Shown here one piece after another: positions 1 through 4,635 of a DNA stretch of 6,751 nucleotides. The translations under genes and the position numbers were made by a program. The stretch is taken from NCBI GenBank assembly GCA_025934635.1, contig JAICWX010000413.1, positions 1-6,751 of the forward strand. The letters run 5' to 3'. The notes below the pieces were generated by a model that was given only the letters and a program-made list of their open reading frames with translations, was not told the origin of the DNA and searched no databases. Numbering within the stretch: the first letter of the stretch is position 1; each line of letters begins with the position of its first letter. The DNA comes from Streptosporangiaceae bacterium. GTDB lineage: Bacteria > Actinomycetota > Actinomycetes > Streptosporangiales > Streptosporangiaceae.

Positions 1-575
1 GGCCCGACCGGCTGGCCCGCGGCCTGCTCGGGCGACATGAAGCTGGGCGTGCCGACGACGAGGCCGGCCCGCGCTTGCGGGACTGCCTCCGCAGCCTGGG
101 AGATCCCGAAATCGATCACGCGCGGCCCGTCCAGCGCCAGCAGCACGTTGGACGGCTTGAGGTCACCGTGCACCACCCCCGCGGCATGGATCGCGGTCAG
201 GCTCTTGGCCAGGCCCGCGGCCATCGCCAGCAGCGGCCCGGCGGACCGCGGACCGCGGTCCCGCACCGCTTCGGACAGCGACGGGCCGCTCACGTAGGCG
301 GTGGCCAGCCAGGGCACCTCGGCGTCCACGTCCGCATCGACGACCAGGGCAGTGAACAGGCCGCTCACCTTCCTGGCGGCGGCGACCTCGATGCTGAACC
401 GGGCCCGGAACTCGGGATCGGCGGCCAGCCTGGCGTGGATGACCTTCACTGCTACCGGCCGCCCGGCCGCGGACATGCCGAGGAATACCCGGCCCATGCC
501 GCCGGCTCCGAGCCGCCCGACCAGCTGGTACGGGCCGATCAGCCGCGGATCGGAAGGCTCCAGTACCCCCACCAC
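1..575 (-). CDS. Serine/threonine protein kinase, Hanks type, N-terminal part (cut by left edge)
   Basis: The reverse strand encodes 191 residues of a eukaryotic-type kinase domain that stays open to the left edge, so the rest of the domain and any sensor or transmembrane part lie outside. Visible landmarks, numbered from a GTG at 575: glycine-rich loop GAGGMG (23-28), ATP-anchoring lysine in AVKV (K44), catalytic loop HGDLKPSN (136-143, base D138), metal-binding DFG (155-157), and GTPSFMSPEQ (175-184) at the end of the activation segment. The leader EPSDPRLIGPYQLVGRLG is typical of actinobacterial kinases. The catalytic loop has Gly in place of the Arg of HRD, making it a non-RD kinase. GTG 575 was chosen because GGTGGGA lies about six bases upstream and the kinase fold begins soon after; GTG at 587 or 572 is possible. 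It is separated from the exporter upstream by a hairpin, so is probably transcribed alone. The substrate cannot be inferred. Confidence 0.93.
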   Translation of the reverse strand, partial: MVGVLEPSDPRLIGPYQLVGRLGAGGMGRVFLGMSAAGRPVAVKVIHARLAADPEFRARFSIEVAAARKVSGLFTALVVDADVDAEVPWLATAYVSGPSLSEAVRDRGPRSAGPLLAMAAGLAKSLTAIHAAGVVHGDLKPSNVLLALDGPRVIDFGISQAAEAVPQARAGLVVGTPSFMSPEQAAGQPVG

Positions 576-681
576 GCCAGATCCCACCCCAATGCCAGTA
601 ATTACGCCGTTACTGCCATATCGGACAGGCCAATAGTAATAGCCCAGCGCGGGGATGCATATGGCCGCGGACTTTCGCACG

Positions 682-715
682 CCGAATCCCCGGCGCAATG
701 GCGCCGGGGATTCGG
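682..715 (-). terminator. Perfect 15-bp hairpin, probable terminator of the MFS exporter gene
   Basis: Arms 682-696 and 701-715 are exact reverse complements (CCGAATCCCCGGCGC on the left) around the four-base loop AATG. It lies 38 bases past the exporter stop codon and before the kinase start. No T-run follows on either strand, which is common for actinobacterial hairpin terminators. The stem is symmetric, so it could also act on plus-strand transcripts, but no plus-strand gene ends here. Confidence 0.75.
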
Positions 716-752
716 GGTAATGGATTCCCGATCGGGCTCGAAAACCCGCCCC

Positions 753-2255
753 TTACGCGGTTTCCATCGCCCTGACCTGCACCGGGTCATTCTTCCGGTA
801 GAGCGGCCCGCGGCGGAACAGGGCGCCGCCCACGATCGCGCCGCCCGCGAAGATGCCCGCGATCCACCAGAACGCGGTGTCGTAACCGTGCGTCAGCGCG
901 AGCGCGGCCAGCGCCTGGCGGCCCGGGCCCGCCCCGGACGTGATGTGCGCGGCGAGGTAGGACGCGACAGCGCTGGCGAAGATCGTGTTCAGCAGGGAGG
1001 TCCCGATCGAGGCGCCGAGCTGCTGGCCCACGGTGACGCTGGCCGAGGCCACGCCCGCGTCCCCCGGCGCCACCCCGAAGGTACCGGTATTGATCGACGG
1101 CGCGATCACCATGCCGAGGCCGACCCCGGTCAGGATGAGCGGGCCGAGCACGCCGTCCACGTACGCGGTGTGCACTCCTAGCTGGGCGAACCAGGTCATC
1201 GCGCCCGCCGCGACCAGCATCCCGGCCGCCACCAGCGGCTTGGGGCCGACCCGCGGCATCAGCACGATCGTGGACATGTTCGCCGAGAAGGCGATGCCCG
1301 CGGCGATCGGGAGGAAGGCCACGCCGGTGACGACCGGCGAGTAGTCCAGCGTCTGCTGCAGGTAGTAGGTGAGGAAGAGGAAGACGCCGAACATGCCGCT
1401 GGAGGCGATGAGCATGGACGCGTAGGCGCCGCCCCGGTTGCGGTCGAGCACCACCCGCGGCGGCAGCAGCGGGCTGGCCGCCCGGCCCTGCCAGAGAGCG
1501 AACGTTGCCAGCAGCGCTACCCCGGCCGCCAGGAAACCCCAGGTGGACGGCGTGTGCCAGTTATGCGTGGCCGCGTTCGAGAAGCCGTACACCAGGCAGA
1601 ACAGGGCACCGGAAACCGCGAGCACGCCCGGGATATCCAGCTTCGGCTTAACGGGCGAGGAGCTCCGCTCGAGCAGGGCCAGTCCCCCGGCCAGGGCCGC
1701 GCCCGCGAAGATGAGGTTGACGTACAGCGTCCAGCGCCAGGACAGGTACTCGGTCAGCGCTCCCCCGAGCAGCAGCCCTACCGCGCTGCCCGCGGCGGCG
1801 ATGGCGCCGTAGATGCCGAACGCCTTGCCGCGCTCCTTCGGCTCGGTGAACGTGGTCGTCAGCAGCGACAGCGCCGAGGGGACCAGGATCGCGCCGAACA
1901 CTCCCTGGCAGGCCCGCGCGGTCACCAGCATGGGGAAATTGACCGAGGCGCCGCCGACCGCCGAGACGCCGGCGAAGCCGATCAGGCCGGCCAGGAAGGT
2001 GACCTTCCGGCCGAACAGGTCGGCGAGCCGCCCGCCGAGCAGCAGCAGGCTGCCGAAGGCCAGGGTGTAGGCCGTCACCACCCACTGCCGGTCCGCCGTG
2101 CCGAAGTGCAGCGCGCGCTGCGCGGACGGCAGCGCGATGTTCATCACCGTGACGTCGAGGACGACCATGAGCTGGGCGATGCCGATCACGCCGAGGACGA
2201 GCCAGCGCCGCCGCCCGGCGGCCCCGTCCCGGTCGATGGAGTTGACATCAGACAT
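753..2255 (-). CDS. MFS drug exporter, DHA2 (EmrB/QacA) type, 14 predicted helices
   Basis: A 500-residue integral membrane protein, the normal length for the 14-helix DHA2 family, which exports drugs or other toxic compounds in exchange for protons. The first helix (about 18-43) ends in LDVTVMNIALP, the family's acidic motif with D34 in the membrane. Motif A between helices 2 and 3 is GGRLADLFGRK (74-84). The helix-5 antiporter motif region reads GSAVGLLLGG, with Leu where many relatives have Pro, followed by the family-typical WRWTLYVN. Later hydrophobic blocks alternate with short loops to a basic C-terminus (FRRGPLYRK). The open frame extends far upstream across the TetR gene on the other strand, but that part is not protein-like. 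ATG 2255 was chosen because the recognisable protein begins there and GGTGA lies five bases upstream. It is divergent from a TetR gene with shared control DNA, which suggests ligand-inducible repression. The substrate is unknown. Confidence 0.95.
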   Translation of the reverse strand: MSDVNSIDRDGAAGRRRWLVLGVIGIAQLMVVLDVTVMNIALPSAQRALHFGTADRQWVVTAYTLAFGSLLLLGGRLADLFGRKVTFLAGLIGFAGVSAVGGASVNFPMLVTARACQGVFGAILVPSALSLLTTTFTEPKERGKAFGIYGAIAAAGSAVGLLLGGALTEYLSWRWTLYVNLIFAGAALAGGLALLERSSSPVKPKLDIPGVLAVSGALFCLVYGFSNAATHNWHTPSTWGFLAAGVALLATFALWQGRAASPLLPPRVVLDRNRGGAYASMLIASSGMFGVFLFLTYYLQQTLDYSPVVTGVAFLPIAAGIAFSANMSTIVLMPRVGPKPLVAAGMLVAAGAMTWFAQLGVHTAYVDGVLGPLILTGVGLGMVIAPSINTGTFGVAPGDAGVASASVTVGQQLGASIGTSLLNTIFASAVASYLAAHITSGAGPGRQALAALALTHGYDTAFWWIAGIFAGGAIVGGALFRRGPLYRKNDPVQVRAMETA

Positions 2256-2280
2256 GAGCTTCACCAATCTGGAGGTACCT

Positions 2281-2329
2281 TCTCCGCTTAGCCTCACGGT
2301 AGCATGAAGCGGAGAGGTTGTCTCCACTT
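2281..2329. promoter_or_regulatory. Probable TetR operator: three copies of a 9-bp element between exporter and regulator
   Basis: The 9-mer AAGCGGAGA occurs at 2307-2315. Its exact reverse complement TCTCCGCTT is at 2281-2289, and a one-mismatch reverse complement TCTCCACTT is at 2321-2329. The second and third copies form a 23-bp near-palindrome with a five-base centre (GGTTG), a size usual for TetR-family operators. The first copy adds a further half-site 26 bp away, centre to centre. The elements lie upstream of both starts (exporter 2255, regulator 2346), so one bound site could control both genes. That the neighbouring TetR protein binds here is inference from position. Confidence 0.65.
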
Positions 2330-2334
2330 TTTTT

Positions 2335-2340
2335 GGAGGT
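2335..2340 (+). promoter_or_regulatory. Strong ribosome binding site that decides the TetR start
   Basis: GGAGGT sits five bases before GTG 2346, an almost perfect Shine-Dalgarno sequence. The upstream in-frame ATG at 2304 lies inside the operator region without a ribosome site, and the later ATG at 2358 is too close to the GGAGA before it. GTG 2346 is therefore preferred. Confidence 0.75.
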
Positions 2341-2345
2341 CGCAG

Positions 2346-3023
2346 GTGCCGGAGAACATGACGGGTCCCGGAGCCGGGGCGCGGCCGCTGCGGCGCGACG
2401 CCGAGCGGAACCGGCAGCGGATCCTGGCAGCCGCCGCCGAGGTCTTCAACGAGCGCGGGCTCGACGTCAGCCTCGACGAGATCGCCCGGCACGCCGGCGT
2501 CGGGGTAGGAACCGTCTACCGGCGCTTCAGCACCAAGGAGGAGCTGGTCGAGGCGCTGTTCATGGACCGGCTCGGCCTGGTCGCCGCCATCGCCGAACAG
2601 GCCCTCGGGGCACCGGATCCCTGGTCGGGACTGGTGTCCTTCATGGAGCGGATGGCCGAGGTCATGGCGGGCGACCTGGGCCTGCGGCAGATCCTGATGT
2701 TCGCCACCTACGGCCGGGACCTGGTCGCGATAGCGCGGGAGCGTAACGCCCCGCTGGTCGAGCGGCTGGTGGAGCGGGCCCAGGCCGCCGGGCAGCTGCG
2801 GAGCGACCTGAAGCAGACGGACATCGTGTTCATCGTCTTCGTGCTGACCGAGGCGGCGCAGCTCGCACAGGCGGCCAGCCCTGATATCTGGCGCCGGTAC
2901 CTCGCCTTGATCCTCGACGGCATGCGCCCCGGCCGCGCGGGCACCACCCCGCTTCCGGTACCCGCGCTGCTGCCGGCCGAGATGGAGAAGAGCATGCGCC
3001 AGGCCGCCCCGCGGCGCCGCTGA
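2346..3023 (+). CDS. TetR-family transcriptional regulator
   Basis: A 225-residue one-component regulator. The N-terminal DNA-binding domain (about 16-72) starts with RRDAERNRQRILAAAAEVF, and its helix-turn-helix spans roughly 41-61: LDEIARHAGVGVGTVYRRF is the textbook TetR recognition helix. STKEELVEALF then leads into a helical ligand-binding and dimer domain (about 75-205). The C-terminal tail is Pro/Arg-rich. Length and domain order are normal for the family. The gene is divergent from the MFS exporter and shares a 90-bp control region holding a 23-bp near-palindrome. The likely role is repression of the exporter, and of itself, until an exported compound binds. The inducer cannot be read from the sequence. 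GTG is taken as start because of the GGAGGT five bases upstream. No clear terminator hairpin follows. Confidence 0.94.
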   Translation: MPENMTGPGAGARPLRRDAERNRQRILAAAAEVFNERGLDVSLDEIARHAGVGVGTVYRRFSTKEELVEALFMDRLGLVAAIAEQALGAPDPWSGLVSFMERMAEVMAGDLGLRQILMFATYGRDLVAIARERNAPLVERLVERAQAAGQLRSDLKQTDIVFIVFVLTEAAQLAQAASPDIWRRYLALILDGMRPGRAGTTPLPVPALLPAEMEKSMRQAAPRRR

Positions 3024-3407
3024 CACGCCGTGCGCGGATCCGTCCCTATCTCGCCCAGTGCGAATTAATTTGCATCTGCACGTGCATGTACGAGGCGTAA
3101 ACGAATCAATTCTTGCAATCGTTCGCAGTACCTTAGTGTTATCGTAGCGAGATATCCGAGCCGGCCGCCAGGACACCACGTCGTCCCAGCTAGATGGCAT
3201 CCGGAACTACCGGTTGGTAACGTGGCGGCATTCGGCCGGCCGCGCAAGGAAAAACGCGCGACACGACGTCCGCCGAGGCGTGACATACCGGCGGAAACGC
3301 CTTAGCATGGTCCCCTGCGCTATACGCGTTGCCCCGGCAGGAAAATCTACCGCCCTTCTCGCCGGACCGCCTTCCCCGCTAGGCAACACCCCAGGAGACA
3401 CCCCCGC
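3024..3407. other. 384-base gene-poor region with an AT-rich island
   Basis: No convincing coding region was found. Bases 3061-3160 contain 44 G/C out of 100, far below the surrounding genes. Inside lie the palindromes AATTAATT (3063-3070) and TGCACGTGCA (3077-3086). The right-hand part regains high GC and holds a -35/-10 promoter for the downstream small gene. GC-rich complementary segments (3160-3167 with 3233-3240, and 3176-3180 with 3221-3225) could fold, but this is weak. The TetR gene has no obvious terminator here, so read-through into this stretch is possible. Confidence 0.6.
3280..3308 (+). promoter_or_regulatory. Probable housekeeping-sigma promoter for the small orphan gene
   Basis: GTGACA (3280-3285) and TAGCAT (3303-3308) are separated by exactly 17 bases and each fits the vegetative -35/-10 consensus well. 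Transcription would start near 3315, giving a leader of about 93 bases before ATG 3408. An inverted repeat, AGGCGT (3276-3281) and ACGCCT (3297-3302), brackets the spacer and could be a repressor site. Confidence 0.5.
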
Positions 3408-3623
3408 ATGAACTCCGGCGAAAGCGTGCATGATGCCAGCCGTATCGGGCTGGACGAAGCCAGCGGTCCTGGTGCCGCCGCTGGGCCAGACGGTCACACG
3501 CCAGCACGATCGCCGATGACCCAGAAACCCCTCCAGGACATCCAGGACATCATCGACAAGCTCGCGGTCGTGACCCAGCAGTTGCGGCACCCGCACGGCG
3601 GGGTCGCCAGCCGGTCGAACTAG
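3408..3623 (+). CDS. Small orphan protein, 71 residues, function unknown
   Basis: I do not recognise a family. ATG 3408 is preceded by AGGAGA (3393-3398) at nine bases and by a good promoter, which supports translation. Residues 1-36 are Gly/Ala/Pro/Ser-rich and probably disordered. Residues 39-60 (QKPLQDIQDIIDKLAVV onward) look like an amphipathic helix. The tail is HPHGGVASRSN. There is no signal peptide, no membrane segment and no Cys. The helix contains the repeat QDIQDI, encoded by a perfect 9-bp tandem (3532-3549). Its TAG stop overlaps the stop of the convergent XRE regulator. XRE/DUF5753 regulators often neighbour a small DUF397 protein, but this lacks the DUF397 pattern. It may be a protein partner of the regulator, a peptide precursor (a GG lies at 64-65), or an unrelated gene; none of these is established. 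Confidence 0.6.
   Translation: MNSGESVHDASRIGLDEASGPGAAAGPDGHTPARSPMTQKPLQDIQDIIDKLAVVTQQLRHPHGGVASRSN
3620..3623. other. Shared stop codons of convergent genes (CTAG)
   Basis: The four bases CTAG give TAG on the plus strand (3621-3623, end of the orphan gene) and TAG on the minus strand (3622-3620, end of the XRE gene). The transcripts must therefore overlap at their 3' ends. No strong hairpin was found immediately on either side, only a weak bulged pairing near 3624-3639. Confidence 0.7.
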
Positions 3624-4480
3624 GCCCGGGTTTCCTGGGTACCGAGCAGCTGCACGCTCTCGGCCGGGCTGAGCGCGGCCGACCGCAGCAGCGCGAAGGC
3701 CCGGATGTATCGGGCGACGTCCTCCTGGCTCTCCAGGTACACGCCGCCCGATAGCGCCTCCAGGTAGACGACGCCCAGGCCGGGCGCATCCGGGAACCGC
3801 AAGATGGCCAGCGAGGCGCTGCCCGCGGCCGCGTGCGCGCCGGCCGTGAACGGCAGTACCTGAAGGGTGAGGCCGGGGACGCGGCCCGCCAGCCGGGCGA
3901 GGTGGCTGGCCTGCCCGGCCATGACGCCGGGGCCGCCCACCGCCTGGTGCAGCGCGGCCTCCCCGAGGATCACCGACAGACGCCGGCCGGCCGAGGCGCC
4001 GAGGAGAACGGCCCGCCGCCGCGCCGCCTGGGCTGCCATGGCGTCCTCCCGCTGGCCGTCGGTGGCATACCGGGGTGCGGCGGCGGCGATCGCGCGGGCA
4101 TAGTCATCGGTCTGCAGCAGGCTCGGGACGACCTGCGCCTCGTAGGTCATGATCTCCGCGGCGGCCGACTCCATGATCACGTAGTCCAGCCACGGCCCGG
4201 GCAGGACATCGGCGTACGGCCGCCACCAGCCGTCCTGGCCGCTGCGGCTCGCGATGGCGACCAGCGCCGCCTGCTCGCGGTCCGGCACGCCGTACTCGGC
4301 GAGCAGCTCACGGAGCTCCTTCGGCCTGATGCCGCGCTGGCCGGTCTCGATCCGGCTGATTTTCGACCGGTCGCATTCCAGCACGCGGGCCGCGTCCTCC
4401 AGCGCGTAGCCCATGGTCTCCCGGTACCGGCGCAGCGCGCCTCCGACGAGGCGGCGCCGCACGGGGGGTTCTCCGGTCAC
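3620..4480 (-). CDS. XRE-family regulator with DUF5753-like C-terminal domain
   Basis: A 286-residue cytoplasmic DNA-binding protein, the usual size for this large actinobacterial family. The helix-turn-helix lies at about 11-62: GALRRYRETMGYALEDAARVL, then CDRSKISRIETGQRGIRP, the classic recognition helix and turn. Residues from about 80 to the end match the DUF5753 pattern: WWRPYADVLPG (85-95), a region beginning YVIMESAAAEI (100), and YEAQVVPSLLQTDDYARA (113-130), where VPSLLQT stands for the usual VPGLLQT. Relatives such as the WhiJ-like regulators of Streptomyces affect development and antibiotic production, but no specific role can be assigned. GTG 4480 is the preferred start because AAAGG and AGGA precede it and the protein then matches family length. 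ATG 4531 would add 17 residues but has no ribosome site. The gene is co-directional with hrpA upstream and convergent with the small orphan gene. Confidence 0.92.
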   Translation of the reverse strand: MTGEPPVRRRLVGGALRRYRETMGYALEDAARVLECDRSKISRIETGQRGIRPKELRELLAEYGVPDREQAALVAIASRSGQDGWWRPYADVLPGPWLDYVIMESAAAEIMTYEAQVVPSLLQTDDYARAIAAAAPRYATDGQREDAMAAQAARRRAVLLGASAGRRLSVILGEAALHQAVGGPGVMAGQASHLARLAGRVPGLTLQVLPFTAGAHAAAGSASLAILRFPDAPGLGVVYLEALSGGVYLESQEDVARYIRAFALLRSAALSPAESVQLLGTQETRA

Positions 4481-4535
4481 GGTTCCTGCCTTTCCGCGGA
4501 CTTCCGCCGCGTAAGCGAACTTCGGGGGCATTTGA

Positions 4536-4564
4536 TGAGTAACGTAGCACTCTAGGTAGTCCAA
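4536..4564 (-). promoter_or_regulatory. Candidate promoter of the XRE regulator
   Basis: Read on the minus strand, TTGGAC (4564-4559) is followed after 17 bases by TACTCA (4541-4536). The -35 is good and the -10 is weak. An alternative -10, TAGAGT (4554-4549), has a poor -35. The region is locally less GC-rich than the flanking genes. No strong terminator is visible between the hrpA stop and this site, so read-through from hrpA is also possible. Confidence 0.3.
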
Positions 4565-4635
4565 AACAGGTAACGACACACCCGTGGCGAGGGCGGTCAG
4601 GAGGGAAGGTCCCGGAAGGGAAGGCGCGCCGGCCG

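Noticed and set aside
250..261. 12-bp palindrome GGACCGCGGTCC
   Set aside because: It lies inside the kinase coding region over ordinary Arg/Gly/Pro codons. Such palindromes arise often by chance in high-GC coding DNA.
75..1181. Long plus-strand ORF opposite the kinase and exporter genes
   Set aside because: It is a shadow ORF common in high-GC DNA. The translation is repetitive Arg/Gly/His/Pro, and it crosses the terminator and two real genes.
2256..3200. Upstream extension of the exporter reading frame to 815 codons
   Set aside because: It runs antisense through the TetR gene. The translation is low-complexity, has no membrane or domain pattern, and lacks a ribosome site. The family-typical N-terminus begins at 2255.
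3065..3286. 73-codon minus-strand ORF over the AT-rich island
   Set aside because: It has no ribosome site, no recognisable pattern, and composition consistent with chance.
3214..3411. 65-codon plus-strand ORF whose stop overlaps the orphan gene's ATG (ATGA)
   Set aside because: It has a TTG start with no ribosome site, mixed third-base composition (about two-thirds G/C), and it contains the promoter of the downstream gene. The ATGA overlap is tempting but unsupported.
3408..3623. Orphan ORF as a lanthipeptide or lasso peptide precursor
   Set aside because: There is a helix followed by GG, but only six residues remain after it, with no Cys or Thr and no modification enzyme in the window. 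It is kept only as a remote alternative.
4590..4635. GGGAAGG repeats between hrpA and the XRE gene as a terminator
   Set aside because: They are short direct, purine-rich repeats that do not form a stable inverted pair.
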